This document shows positions 36,729-49,214 of a stretch of DNA of 64,000 bases, one piece after another. This stretch comes from Lumnitzera littorea (lineage: Eukaryota > Streptophyta > Magnoliopsida > Myrtales > Combretaceae): NCBI GenBank assembly GCA_024138015.1, contig JAMXBB010000006.1, positions 77,874,627 to 77,938,626 of the forward strand. Direction: 5' to 3'. The translations under genes and the position numbers were made by a program. The number at the start of each line of letters is the position of its first letter. The first letter of the stretch is position 1. The notes below the pieces were generated by a model. That model was not told where the DNA came from. It worked only from the letters and a program-made list of their open reading frames with translations, and ran no database searches.

Positions 36729-38577
36729 CTTAAAATTTCTATATTATATGTGCACCAATGATATAAAAACCATCTTACAAGCTAGAGATCGCAAGACTCC
36801 AAATAATTAATGGCTAAGGTTTTTTATTTTTAATTAATTAATTTACTGTAAAATATAAATAACTATGGATATATGATATTTTATAGTTCCTCAAAAGCGT
36901 AAAGAATCGGTATTCCCTATCAAGTAACAAGACAAGGGAAACCAACTTTATAAAATTACCAAAAATACTAAATTATACTGATCTCTAGCATACAAACATT
37001 TCCTACAAAGGATGTTTTTGTACTACCTATGAAATTATCAACTAATTATAACATTAACATACTTATCTTCACTTTGCACTTAGTACTTAAGATTTATCCC
37101 AATCCCAACATAAATGAACTTGCAAAAGAAACTATAAGGAAATGAGCAAATCACAACTTAGTGAGTTTGTTCCTTACTACTATCATTTAAGTTAGTAATA
37201 AAACATTATTAGCATACATGAAACTATTTACATACAAAATAAATGCAAGCATGATAAACGCAAACAACATATCTATAGGAGTCTGGAACCATGGAAGATG
37301 TAGAATTACATCGTTTACACTTTGATTATCCCCTATACTTTTTCACACATAGCACCATGGGCACAAATATGTGTGTCCTCTCGCAATCAAAATATATCTA
37401 AGGCCTCATGAGCACAATAAGGTAAGTCCTCTTGTTATTAACTAGAGATCCCATGCTAGCTTTTTCTTAAAGATAAAAATATCATTTACAAGCACTACGA
37501 GCCTTTATAGAAATTGCACAAAAATGTATTTAAGATTGGAAAAAAGTTTTCCAAAAATACTTCTCTAAAATATTGGCAAAGTTAGTACTCTTCATCAATA
37601 CATCAGTTGAGTCATAAAAATGCAATAGATATAATCGATTATTTTGGTTAAATATTTATATTTACCGGTTTAAGAAAGTGATCACATGAATGATAACAAG
37701 CAAGCAAAAAAATCATTTAGACATAAAGGTAATAACAACTAGCAAAACATCACGCAAATAACATGCACAAGAAAATAGTGGTTCATTAGAACTCCCTCAC
37801 CTAGATTATTACTTATTCTCCAAGCATTTGAGGTTTTCCGCACTTGACAATTGAGTACCTAAAAGATAATAGGGTTTATAAGTACTCTAAAAAGTTAGGC
37901 TTCTCAGTTAATTATATGCTTATTGTAGTTTGTCTATTTTCCTACTATGACCTAAGTATGATATAATCATGATTTAACTTATTTATTATGATAATTGGGA
38001 AATATTATTTTATTGTATATGTAACAACATATAATTTAGTAAATATTATACAAGTTTAGATCTTTCCACTTTTCATTAATTTTATATTAGCATATTGTTA
38101 TATTATAATTTAATTGTGATTCCCATGTATAGCAGGATAAGTAAAATAAAGTAATAGAGTCAGGTAGAAATATTGAAATTGTATATTTACATAACTAAAA
38201 GCTGTAACTCAATTATATTGTAATATTATTTTAAGATTAAATTCTATCTTATTGTTATTGTTATTATTATTATTATTATCTTCACCATTATTAGTTATCA
38301 TTATCATTACTATTTCTTATTAACACATATATTGCTATTACATATAAAAACATATTTTCTTCAGAATGTTTTGACTTTTAAGTATGCGTGAGTATATTTA
38401 ACATTTTCATGTTTAAAAGAATCTCCTGGTCTTATAATTATGTCTTATTGGTATTTTATATGTATTTATCGATTTCTTACTATAAGAACCTATATATATA
38501 CATTTATAAATGACTGTGTTTGGATATTTCTTTATTGGTTAGGGTTTTATCCTAATTAAAAGATAAAATGAAAAAAT
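36729..38577 (-). mobile_element. Inverted giant-LTR fragment (same subfamily)
   Basis: It is the reverse complement of the block at about 2690-4572, including the AATAAT/ATGATG microsatellite (38250-38310 versus 2920-2960). It faces the fragment 35853-36728 tail to tail. About 35 bases of the LTR terminus are missing at the junction. Confidence 0.75.
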
Positions 38578-39987
38578 TACAAATGATATAATACTTAAGT
38601 AGAACAAGAATCATAAGATAGATAGAAAACTAGTTAGGCTATCTAGCATTATGACTATATACTCATTAGGTCCCTCTTATATCTATTTATCAAGAGATAT
38701 CGATTAGGAAGGCAAGCTGCTTGTTGATTATTAGGAGTCGTATCAGCTTTGCTCAAGTGAGTACTCCTGATAACTCTATACTTGCTTTATACTTATAGTT
38801 AGTGCACTTAAATTAAATATTAATAATTTGATGCATAGGGGTTCGAGTTATGCACGTGCCTGATATTGGTTAATTACTGTGCAAATTATTGTTTAATATG
38901 GTAATTAAAGATTTGGTTGTATGATTGACTGATACATGATTTGAATGGTTTCTAATATTGATTTATTGCTCAATAGTTTGACTTAAGCTTATCATAAATT
39001 AAAAGGATTATGCATCAACCATACATTGCATTACTTATTTCGGTTGTCACCTGACATGAAGGTAAAGAGAGGCCTTACGGGAGTTGTTTCTATATATTGA
39101 ATTAAAGTGTTTAGCTCGTACAACATAATTTTACCCTCACCTATGGGTTTATTAGGCATTGGAGATACCAACCGTATGACTAAGGGTTGAGTCTAAAGAC
39201 TTGTGCTATAGAGTATGAATGTCGATTGCAAGGGCCACCTCATCGCTAGACTTAAGAATTTGTGTACTACTGGATTGTTGAAATGGAAATCATATTTTAT
39301 GAAATATGGAATTTCAATATATGATAAAAAAAACTCAAGTATTAGAACTCGTTTGTGATTGGTACCAATGTATCTCCAATCCTCACTTTAGAGGACATTA
39401 AATTTGATGTTGTGTGCAGTTTTGTTCAATTGCATATATTGTTTGGCATACTGCGTATATATGCATTTATATGGTTGTAATAATTTGTCTAATAAACTGC
39501 TAAGCAATATAGTATGAGGGATAACTCACTAAGCTTTTGTAGTTTACTCTCCAACAGTTTTTCTTTTGTAGCTTGATAGATAATTGAGCATGGGTTAAGA
39601 GTTGAACATTGAGTATAGGTATTGTGATACCTTAGGAGATATAACTTAAAGATAGTTTGTATAGCTGATTTGAAACATTACTTGTTGTTATTGTTCTTAT
39701 ACTTAGATTTTATAACATCAAGAAGTTTATATTTTAAGTCTTTACTACCTCTCATCTTTTGATAGGGATACTAATTTTCTACGATTTTGAGGAACTATAG
39801 AATATTAGATAAATATAACTATTCATATCTTATAATATGTTAATTAATTAAAAATTGAAGACCTTAGTGATAAATTATTTAAAGTTTTGCAACCTTTAAC
39901 TTGTAAGGCGGTTTTCATATCATGAGTTCATACGTGATATGAAAATTTTTGGCAATCCTACTAGCCTCTCTATAAGGTCTTAATAGG
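38578..39987 (+). mobile_element. Right half of a giant LTR, joined to the satellite
   Basis: It carries the conserved 3' modules (38750-39990): GTGAGTACTCCTG, CACCTGACATGAAGG, GGTTGAGTCTAAAGAC, TCACTTTAGAGG, and a terminal TATCATG...CAATCC block. It ends GGTCTTAATAGG, after which satellite sequence begins with AACATTGGG. Its 5' half is replaced by the inverted fragment to the left. Confidence 0.7.
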
Positions 39988-40911
39988 AACATTGGGTATC
40001 CTCGTTAATGGAATCAACTGATCCATCTTTTCAGAATCTTAGGCCGTTCTACATGTTCCATACAATACATGGATTAAGACCTTTGCTTGTCTTCAATTGT
40101 GAAATCTAGTAGTTCATCTTGTTTGGAACTAAGATTACTATGCAAGTTCTTAAGAAGACATAGGTTAAGAACCTTAATTATCCTCAATCATACAACCTAC
40201 TCTTTCTATTTAGGAACGTAGGTTGGTTGATGAAAACCTTCATTATTCTTGCAAGAACTTTGGCTATTTGGGAGTTTTCATTATCCTTAGGTTAGGAATC
40301 CTAGTTATACTTGATCGTGAAATGAAATAATCCATATTATTGGAAACTAATGTTAATCTAGAAGTTTGTATGAATCCTCAAACTATGGGCCATGACTATT
40401 CTTAATCTTGAAACCAAGTAATCCTTCCTTTTTGGAGCTTTGTTTACTTAACAAGAAACCTTAGTTGTTCTCGAAAGAAGCTCTGGTTATTTGGGTGTTT
40501 TTGTTATCTTTAGATTAGGAAGTTCAGTTATCTTCAAACACGAGATCAAGTAATTCATCTTTTCATGATCTAATTCTTTTCCATAAGTTCCTTAAAATCC
40601 TTAGATTACAAACCTTGACTATCCCGATCATGAAAATAGCATTTATTATTCTTTGAAAGAAGCTTTGGCTATTTAGGAGTCTCAATTATCTTTAGGTTAA
40701 AAACTTTGGTTATTCCAAATCGTTAAATCAAGTAATCCGTCGTCCGAGGAGCCGGGCTTATTCCAAAACTTCTCAAGAATCCTTAGATTATGGATTTTGG
40801 CGATTCTCAACTGTGAAACTAAGTTAGCCTAGTTTTTAGGAACTTATTTTATTTCGCGAGAACCTTATTTATTCTTGAAAGATCCTTTGGCTATTAAGGA
40901 GCCTCAGTTAT
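39988..40911 (-). repeat. Satellite segment, minus orientation, part 1
   Basis: It is the reverse complement of the array at 57415-62203 (marker GAAAGAAGCTTTGGCTATTT at 40652, related sites at 40249, 40474 and 40874). Spacings are 225, 178 and 222 bp; the 178 reflects a 44-bp loss. The single-copy HOR marker (TGTTCCATACAATACATGG) is at about 40050-40070. It continues at 48585 after removal of the gag-only element. Confidence 0.9.
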
Positions 40912-41794
40912 TAATATGAACTGGGGCCAAGGATAGATAAGGCCGGTCGTTGGGGAGGTAGGTCCAATCCTACTGAAGGAACGAAAAATAAATGAGAGTC
41001 GATGGTTTAGCAAATCTTGTGCACTAACTCTATGGATATGACGCATCGTAGAACCACACACGGACCTAAAACTCACCGAATGTGATGCACCGGTTCAAGT
41101 GATAGAGTTACCTACCACAATCCTTGCTAAAGGGATTGATAAGAGCTGATAAGGGGGGAGAGAGCTTTCTAAGAGAAAAGGACTCAAAATGGGGTTTTTT
41201 CATTAATTCTGTTGTATCTCTTGTGTTGTTACATATATTGCTATTTATAGTACGTCCTAAAACTTAGTGGTAAAACTAAAAATAATGTACAAGGCTTTAA
41301 ACCTTAAAGAATTGGGCCCATAAATAAAATAAAGACAAACATGTACAAAAATATAAAATTGTGCATTTTACAAGGAGAAGTCGACATGCAGTCATTTGGC
41401 ATGCTTAGGAAGTAGTCTCACGGTACCTGGCCGAGTAACCAAAAAGGTCGGCCCATAATTGCCAAGTGCTGGATTCAATTGGCAATAGTCTATTCGGGTT
41501 GCGCCAAGTGGATCTAACCTTCGGTAATGTGATCTTTCAGCCACTAAGTCGATGACAAACTTTACTGAGTGAATCTAACTCTCGAAAACGTAATATCTTG
41601 ACCTATCGGCAAGCGTGACGCCGAGTAATTAATTGGTCAAGCATGTATGAGGATCAGTTGTTGTCTCGGCCTTTTACTTCTTGGTACTTTATCTACAAGA
41701 AATAGTATCATTCGTCTCAGCAGACAAAATGAGTGGGCAAGTAGATGATCTCGACTTTGGTAGTCGAGTTGAGTCGGTATCCCAAAACCTATCG
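40912..41794 (-). repeat. Left LTR (3' LTR) of the gag-only element
   Basis: 883 bp, uninterrupted. Minus-strand TATA box CTATAAATAG (TATAAATA at 41242-41249). The polypurine tract lies just inside, at 41795-41807. It is also related to the solo LTR at 15550-16440. Confidence 0.9.
41242..41249 (-). promoter_or_regulatory. TATA box in the left LTR of the gag-only element
   Basis: The minus strand reads CTATAAATAG; the matching site in the right LTR (48027-48034) is TATAAATA in a slightly changed context. Both LTRs keep it. Confidence 0.5.
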
Positions 41795-41807
41795 TTTCCT
41801 CTCCCTT
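41795..41807 (-). promoter_or_regulatory. Polypurine tract of the gag-only element
   Basis: The minus strand reads AAGGGAGAGGAAA directly before the LTR start CGATAGG. It gives the plus-strand primer for the element and fixes the internal/LTR border. Confidence 0.8.
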
Positions 41808-42042
41808 AGAGAAGTTTCGACTAGAAACTTGGTAATTGGTTGCTCTAGATCCCTCTGAAGTCAAACACTAATCGACAAAGTTCAAATTTAAACATAGTAC
41901 ATTGTAGTTCTTGCAGCATAGGCATCATCAGCAAATGCTCCCTCCATTTGGTATAGGCTTTGTCAACTACACCTTGATAATCTCAACAACTGTCAATTAC
42001 GAGAAGCAACACGATCTAAGGGTCATACAAAGAATTAGGGGC
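41808..42042 (-). other. 3' untranslated part of the gag-only element
   Basis: About 235 bases between the gag-frame stop and the polypurine tract; no domain seen. The ORF reported at 41637-41864 straddles the LTR border and is not a gene. Confidence 0.6.
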
Positions 42043-43224
42043 TCATAGATCTTGTGTTGGCAAGACATAAGATAACTCTTCCGTGGCAAGTGCTTCCATC
42101 TCATCAAGCTTAGTAAGCTCGAACATCATGATCTCCTCATCAATTTTAATCAACATTACCCCTGCTTCCTCATAATTTGGCTCTTCCTCCTCCTTCCATC
42201 TACACATCCCAACTCTTTCCAATAGGAGAGTCCCAAGGGTTAACATGATGTATCCCCTGCATATGTATCCATCACCATAGCTTTGATAAACTCTAATCCA
42301 CAGTTGATAATAGCTTACAGGTGCAATGCTATAATTGCTCATATTAGTGCCATGTAAACCTGTTAGATGACTTAGACGCAATATTCTGATATGAGGAAGG
42401 CAAACATAGTAATTCCTGGAGCTACCATTTGTGGCATTTATGGTGAGCAATGGGACCACTTTTGGAACATGGGGGTTTAACTACAATTTAGCTTAGTCTA
42501 CCTCAGCTCTTCTGTTCGTCTCCCCGGCAACCTCTATCTCTCCTTCTCCTATTTCCTTTCCTCGGTCTTCTTTCTCACCAGCTTTCTTTATTCGAGTGAT
42601 CTCTTGTTGCCTCATTTCTTCTCTAAGCTCTTCAAGCTAAACAACTATAACTTCTAACTGTTTCTACACATCATAATAGTTGGCATCAAGGCTAGACTCT
42701 ATTCTTAAGGCTAGTCGGATAGCCTCAGTTAAGGTTTTTACTCCCAAGGGGTCAACACCAGCAATCTCTGGTCTCAGCCCTCTCATGAATTGTTAGATAG
42801 TATATGAAAGAGATTCATACAATTCACATCGTCATAAGAGCACTTTATACTCCTGGGTAAATTCTTGGACACTCATTCGTCCTTGCTTTAAGGTAGACAA
42901 CTCCTCATACAACTCATCTTGATATGATGCAAGTATAAATTTCTCTCTCATAGCAGGTCTCATTGAGTTCCATGTAAAACTCACTCCTCTGAAGATCCTT
43001 CACCTTAATTCATTCTTCCACCAAGTCCTGGCAAGACTTTGAAGTTGATCCCTTATGATATATTCCTTGTCATGTTTAGGACACGGGTATTTTTCAAATA
43101 CTTTGTTGAATCGGAATTCCCAATATTTGTCTAGGGGTCCATAGCCATCAAACATGGGTATTCTCAATCTTATATCTTCATAGTCATAGTCATAGCCATA
43201 CCGTACTCGGTTGTCATAAGCCAT
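42043..43224 (-). pseudogene. Gag-like polyprotein of the gag-only element (single frame, 393 codons)
   Basis: The minus-strand ATG at 43222-43224 opens MAYDNRVRYGYDYDYEDIRL. The Retrotrans_gag core follows: IPMFDGYGPLDKYWEF, LQSLARTWWKNELR, AMREKFILASYQDELYEEL, MSVQEFTQEYKVLL, QFMRGLRPEI and LTEAIRLALRIESSL. A charged linker follows, and then about 150 residues of unrecognised sequence (from VVPLLTINATNGSS near 42459 to SYVLPTQDL). There is no CCHC knuckle and no protease. The frame is unbroken from start to end except for seven stops (TGA, TGA, TAA, TAG, TAG, TAA, TAG), each explained by a C-to-T change from CGA, CAA or CAG. Known for the family: gag lets the element be packaged by a partner element's proteins. 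Confidence 0.8.
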
Positions 43225-43921
43225 GTTAAATGAAGTTATCGCTTTAGTAGACTAGCTCGGCTCGCAAGAAATCCTATCGGCAATGACGAACTATCCAATA
43301 CTTGGTGACTTAACATGGCAACTTAGAGGCTTGTACAACTCCGATCTAGAATTAGCTTAGCTGCCTGGTTGGAGCAGGTCGAATGCTTGCACAACTCGGT
43401 AGTTGACAAACAGCTTAGCTCGATAACCTTAGGAGTATGACAATATGCTACTTTGCTTTGCTTTGGTACTTTGGATTGAAATAACTTAGAAGCTCGGCAA
43501 AGTTTAAATTCGACACAACTATTCTTAGTAAATCAACTTGGACATATATAATCTCACTAGACACTTGGTCTTTCAATTCGGCAAACACAATAGTACTTTC
43601 TCGGCTACTCCTATAATGCTAAAACAGGGTAACACATTGAACAGCTTGAAGAAATGATATCTCAACAAGCAACCCAGATTGGAATTCCTAACCTTTTCTT
43701 TAATATATATATATATATATATTCAATATGGGACTTACGATGTAAAGAAATTGCAATCCAAATTTTCACTAGCCCACTCGAAGAAAGTTTAATTGAAACC
43801 AATAAAATACCTAACAAACAAATCTTCGATATCTTAACAAACCCAATAAGCAAGCACTTCCCAAAACACAAAATAGAACAGATACAATGACTAGAACTCT
43901 TTGCCCTATCTAGAACTTTAA
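43225..43921 (-). other. 5' leader of the gag-only element
   Basis: About 700 bases between the primer site and the gag start. It contains an (AT)n run at 43702-43724 and clusters of GCTCGGC/ACTCGGC words. No conserved protein was seen in either strand. Confidence 0.6.
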
Positions 43922-43933
43922 GCTCTAATACCA
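43922..43933 (-). promoter_or_regulatory. Primer-binding site of the gag-only element
   Basis: The minus strand reads TGGTATTAGAGC, one base from the initiator tRNA-Met site TGGTATCAGAGC, three bases from the LTR end. Confidence 0.8.
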
Positions 43934-43936
43934 AGT

Positions 43937-44183
43937 TGATACGAACCAGGGCTCAAGACAGACAAGGCTAGTCGTTGGGGAGGTAGGTCCAATCTTGTAG
44001 AAGGAACGAAAAATAAATGAGAGTCGATGGTTTAGCAAATCCTGTGCACTAACTTTACGATTATGACGCACCGTAAAACCATACACGGACCTAAAATTCA
44101 CCGGATGTGATGCACCAGTCCAAGTGATAGAGTTACCTACCACAATCCTTGCTAAAGGGATTGATAAGAGCTGGTAAGGGGGC
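43937..44183 (-). repeat. Right LTR of the gag-only element, first part
   Basis: It matches 40912-41158 closely (GGTCGTTGGGGAGGTAGGTCC and onward) and is cut by the insertion at 44184. The remainder is at 47944-48579. Confidence 0.9.
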
Positions 44184-47100
44184 TATAACGACCCAACAGT
44201 ATCGTTGTCATGATAGGTCGCCGTGTACCGTATAAAGGTCTATTATCAACCCCCTTGCTGATCATAGGGCTTTCATACGACACACAAGGCTCCTTCCACT
44301 CTACGTTACCACTAGGCCCATAGACGAGTAATATAAAGCAATTTAACTAAAATTACTTCTATGTTATAAATTAACTAATTGTGTGGGCTCGTGAAACCTA
44401 CACCAAAATAATATTACAAACAAATGCAGTTCATAATGGAACTGCATAAAAATCTAAGTTATGCATAAATACATAAAAGTATCTAAATCTTTATAAAATC
44501 TATTACAAAATGTCCTCTTCACTCTCTGATCGCTCCAACCCGTCTCTACTCGAGACTTACCACGGGCATGCCTCGGCCTGGATTGACGAAGAGGTTCTCC
44601 TGCACCAATAAAAATCTATAGGGGAGTAAGCTTACGCTTAGTGAGATAAATGCCCTCGTCAGTACTACATAGCAAAAATTTATTATATGCACAATCATAT
44701 GAATGCATGAACAATCAGTATGCCGAACAACGCATGCAGTGACTTAGGAACGGCATACGACTCAGAATTACGCTCCCTGAAGTCGGGGTTTGGAGATAAT
44801 TAACCGACCCAAACCAAAATCCGGGTTCTATACCTTGGGTTTTATTTCATTTGCACCATCGTGCTCATACCAAAACAAGACTCTACATATATATATATAC
44901 TTCCTTTACCAAAATCAAATCGTATCTTTTAAAATCCCAAGTCTAGCGGTGTGGTGGCCCCCGCAATCCACAAACACACGCCCTAAGCAGAAGCCACAAG
45001 ACTCGGCCCTTCGCTGACGGTTGGCGTCTCCCGGCGCTTAGTAAGCCCATCAGCTTAAGATAGAGATTCAATATATATGCTGGCGTAGCTAGTGCCCAAT
45101 CCTGTAGGAAACTCGTATTCCTGTGAGTCCCTTCCCATCTTCTACGTGAAGCGGTAGTCGGTGTTATCCGTATGCAATATAGGGTATGCATGATTCATTT
45201 TGATTTCTTAATCGCATAAGTGATTAACTCGATTTTCAGGGTGATCAGACAATTTCATTCTAGACAATTCATATGTATATATGATGCAAGCAATTCCCTT
45301 TATTAAATATACTTAACAAGTCATCACATTCATCCACAAATTCACACACATGCATCTCCCATATCCCACAAGCATCCAAATTCATATATATAAGTTTAGG
45401 TGCATCTATTTCTACAAGTACAATCAAGTAAAGAGTCATTGGGAATTTACTCACTCTGTCATGTGGGTTAGTCAAAATAATCCGGAGGCAAGTCGTCTCC
45501 GTAAACAGTGTCCCCTAGTCATTGAAATAATTTTTATAAGGAATTGAAGTAAACTTAAGAAATTAAGTAAATTTTCCTTAAGTTATATCTTTGACTAGTT
45601 TTCGTAATTTTTCCCGGTTTTTACTCAAAGTTCAATCGCTTATAACTTTTTCATTTTAAATCCGATTTTTATGATCTTATAGTCAATCTTCATCATTTTC
45701 GAGTGTAATTTAATGTGGTAAGATTATATTTTCCAAATGAGGTATACAATTCTGTCCATGGGTCAGAACAGTAGCGTTCCTCATGTGATGGAGTGTTTTT
45801 GGGCCTTGTTTGGTAAATGGGCTTTTTAATAACTTAAGAAATTCTTTGGGTTTGGTCTTTAGATTTTATCCTAAGCTTAAAATACTCCTTGAGATCAGAT
45901 TTACAACTTTGATTTATATTCTTAAGGCTAACAACCACTTCTTGGGCCTTTTAATGGGCTTGTTTTTGGTTCAAACTAAAGTTAATGACTTTGATGGGCT
46001 TATGGAGCCTTAGGTGGATTTCTTATGGGCTTCAAAACAACTTCGCTTGGTACTTTAAGTTGCTGGTCAGATTTTTATTGAAGGCCCATCTTAGAGTTCT
46101 AAGCTTGTTTTGAGAGTTTTAGGCCCGGTTTTGAGTTTTGGGCTTTGTATGCTAATCATACTTGCTTTGGTTAATCTTTTTACTTTGTTCATTCACTTTT
46201 ATCATATTTTTAGGCCTCATTTGCCCACGTTCCAGATCTGTTCATGTTGGTCCTAAGGGGTCCTTACTTGGTTTTTCAACTTGTTTCATCATTTCCTTAA
46301 GTTTAGGTGGTAGATTATGCACTTAACTACTTGTGTATAAATCTTAACTTAAGTTTCCTTCCATCAAATGATCCTTTAACTCATGCTCCACATAAAGAAA
46401 TAAAAGATCTTATACTCAATAAAACCTCCATATCATAGCTCATGTCATACAAAGTTGGTTTCTTCATAAAACTTCATGTGATGGATTTTTCCTTAACTTA
46501 AGTCTAGATTTGAGCATGTTTAACTTAATGGAAACAAAATCAACATTCAAATGACCATGGAACCTTCACGTCCAGCATGCTTACCCTCCATTAAAGTTCT
46601 CATTTCAAGATTTCCTTAGCTTAAAATCTTCCATTCAAAGCATTAAATAAATGTCCATACAAAACACCAACTTTACATGCTCATATTTAAACTTCATGTA
46701 AGGGTTTTAGGGTTTGTTTCTTAAAACGATTTTTTGGTGCTATAACAACTCAATCCTTACTCATATCTTCAAGAAATCCAAGTCTTCTAACATAAATATT
46801 AATCCACACATCACAAGAAACACTTACTCGTCCTTAACGCAAAGTTTGGTGGTTGTGCACTAAGGTCCCTCTTAAGCCTTTAACTTTGCTTCCTCCTTTT
46901 TGCTTATCCTTTGAAACCTGAACCTCTTGGTCTTTTGGAAAGGGGTTTATGGAAGATTCTAATGGTCTTAGATGATCTTAAATGATGAAAGAAAATGGCA
47001 CACGAGCAAAGGAAAAATGCCGTGAGTTGAAGCTTTAAAATGGAGGAAAAATGGATTTTGTGGGGTAAGGTTGTTTCCCCTTTTTATGTTTGTTTCAAAA

Positions 47101-47938
47101 GAGAGAAAGATGAAGTGAAAGTGAAATTGAAAGTGAGGGAAATGGGGAAGAGTGTGGCCAGTTGGAATGGAGAGAGAAGGAGTGTTTAAATGTCTTGAAA
47201 GTATTGTCTTAAAGCTTACAAAAAGTCAACAATTGCAACTCTTGATGATGTAAGCATTAAGGGGTGAATAGTGATGTGTAAGAGGAAGTGATTGATGAGT
47301 GAATGACAAGTGCATAGCCCCCTCTTCTCCCCTTTTTAGATCTGCCATGGGAAGTCTTTTTATGTCATGGAGTGGTCTTGTCACCTTTATTAAAGTTAAG
47401 CTCATGATTTCTTGTGAAAATTTGTCCATATGTAGCATAATTGAAGAGGTGATAAGGAAATTGTCTTATCACTAGATTTTGATAAGTTATCAATTGATAA
47501 ATGATTCCAACTCTCAATTGATAAGTTATCTAAGGTGATTGGTTGGTCTACTTATTTACATGTAAGGCTTATGCATGAAGATAAGGGCATAACCTTATAG
47601 AAAATTGTTTTAGGATTTTTATCTTACATTGTTTTGTGATTTATGATTTGATTTTTGTAGAATTGTGAAATTTTCTAAAGTTGAATGGAATTATTCAAAT
47701 TAAATTATCGATTAATTATTTAGGGTTAAAATTCCTTAATGGTTTTAAGGTTTAGGGTTTTAAGTGGCTTTAGAGCTCGCAGTTCTTCAAGCTCGGGTTT
47801 TATCGACAATTGGCTTTTGAATTGTAAAAATTTAATTCGTTTCTGAATATAAACTTAAGTTTTTGGTTTAGTTGATCTTTAGGAACGTTCGGAAGGTACT
47901 CTTAATCAAATCTTAGACCCAATAAAGTAGGGTTTACA
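44184..47938 (-). mobile_element. Giant solo LTR nested in the right LTR, TSD GGGGC
   Basis: A 3,755-bp insertion starting TATAACGACCC and ending AGGGTTTACA, with a perfect target duplication GGGGC at 44179-44183 and 47939-47943. Removing it restores an 883-bp LTR equal in length to its partner. Conserved family blocks lie at 44521-44645, 44790-45180 and 45445-45700. The U3 side (46000-47920) is less AT-rich than other copies and lacks the long TA tract. There is no coding sequence; the short ORFs are incidental. Confidence 0.92.
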
Positions 47939-47943
47939 GGGGC

Positions 47944-48579
47944 AGAGAGCTTTCCAAGAGAAAAGGACTCAAAATAGGGTTTTTTCATTAATTCTATTAA
48001 ATCTCTTGTATTGTTACATATGTTGTTATTTATAATACGTCCTAAACCTTAGTGGTAAAATTGAAAATAATGTATAAGGTTTTAAATCCTAAAGAATTGG
48101 GCCCATAAATAAAATAAAGATAAACATGTACAAAAATATAAAACTGTGCATTTTATAGGGAGAAGTTGGCATGTAGTCATTTGACATACCTTAGAAGTAG
48201 TCTTGCAATACCTGGCTAAGTGACCAAAAAGGTCGGCCCATAATTGCCAAGTGCTGGAGTCAATCAGCAATAGTCTCTTCGAGCTACGCCGAGTGGATCT
48301 AACCCTTGGTAATGTGAACTTTCGGCCACTAAGTTGACGACAAACTTTGCCGAGTGAATCTAACTCTCGAAAATGTGATATCTTGACCTATCGGTAAGTG
48401 CGATGCTAAGTAATTAATTGGTCAGGCATGTATGAGGATCAGTTGTTGTCTCAACCTTCTGCTTTTCGACACTTTATGTACAAGAAATAGTGTTATTCGG
48501 CTCGACAGACAAAATGAGTGGGCAAGTAGATGATCTCGGCTTTGGCAATCAAGTTGAGTCAGTATCCTGAAGCTTATCG
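47944..48579 (-). repeat. Right LTR of the gag-only element, second part
   Basis: It matches 41159-41794 (AGAGAAAAGGACTCAAAAT, then GAATTGGGCCCATAAATAAA). It ends CTTATCG, followed by the target duplication GTTAT and satellite sequence. TATA box at 48027-48034 (minus). Confidence 0.9.
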
Positions 48580-49214
48580 GTTATCATTAGAGTGGGAGCT
48601 TTGGTTATCCTCGATTGCGAAATCAAGCAATCTAACATTTTCAAAACTAAGGTTACTCCGTAACTTCTAAGGTATCCTTAGACTAGGAACTTAGGTTAGT
48701 TGACAAGAACCTCTATTATCATTGAAAAAAGCTTTGGCTATTTAAGAGTCTTAGTTTTAGGTTAGGAACTTAGGTTATTTGGAATTGTGGAATTAAGCAT
48801 TCGATCGCCCTAAGGGCTTAAGTTATTGCAAGAGACTCTACGAATCCTTACATTAGGAACCGTGGCTAGCCATAATAGTAAAACCAAGTAATCATTCTAT
48901 TAAGGAACTCAAGTTATTGCATAAGAACCCTAGTTATTCTTGAGAGAAGTTTCGGCTATTTTGGAGCTTGATTATCCTAAGGTTAGGAACTTTGATGGTA
49001 CTAAATCATGAATTCAAGTAATCTGCCTCATTAAGAACTAGGGTTATTCTACAAGTTCGTAAGTGTCCTCAGATTACAGACCTAGACTATTTTTAATCAT
49101 GAAGTCAAGTAATCCTTCTTTTTGGGAACTTAGTTTGTTCTAGAAGAACCTTAGTTGTTCTTAAAATTAGTTTTAGTTGGTTAGGAGTCTTAGCTATCCT
49201 CAAATAGGGAACAC
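48580..49214 (-). repeat. Satellite segment, minus orientation, part 2
   Basis: It resumes the satellite interrupted at 40911. With 39988-40911 it makes about 1.55 kb, close to one full higher-order unit, starting and ending at the same unit position. It ends AGGGAACAC, against the giant LTR that starts at 49215. Confidence 0.9.

Larger units (their letters stand above)
40912..48579 (-). mobile_element. Gag-only non-autonomous LTR element (first short element), TSD GTTAT, with a nested solo LTR
   Basis: Two LTRs of 883 bp each (40912-41794; and 43937-44183 plus 47944-48579, which sum to 883) bracket an internal region of 2,142 bp on the minus strand. The primer site (43922-43933), polypurine tract (41795-41807) and target duplication GTTAT (40907-40911, 48580-48584) are all visible, so borders are secure. 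It encodes one gag-like frame and nothing else, which fits the TR-GAG class of short (under 4 kb) non-autonomous elements. It inserted into the satellite, and its right-hand (5') LTR later received a giant solo LTR. Confidence 0.9.

Noticed and set aside
43654..43934. ORFs on both strands near the primer site of the gag-only element
   Set aside because: They lie in the leader, overlap each other on opposite strands, span an (AT)n run and match no family.
44790..45191. 75- and 82-residue ORFs in the nested solo LTR
   Set aside because: They overlap on opposite strands inside a conserved non-coding LTR block; no conserved frame in other copies.
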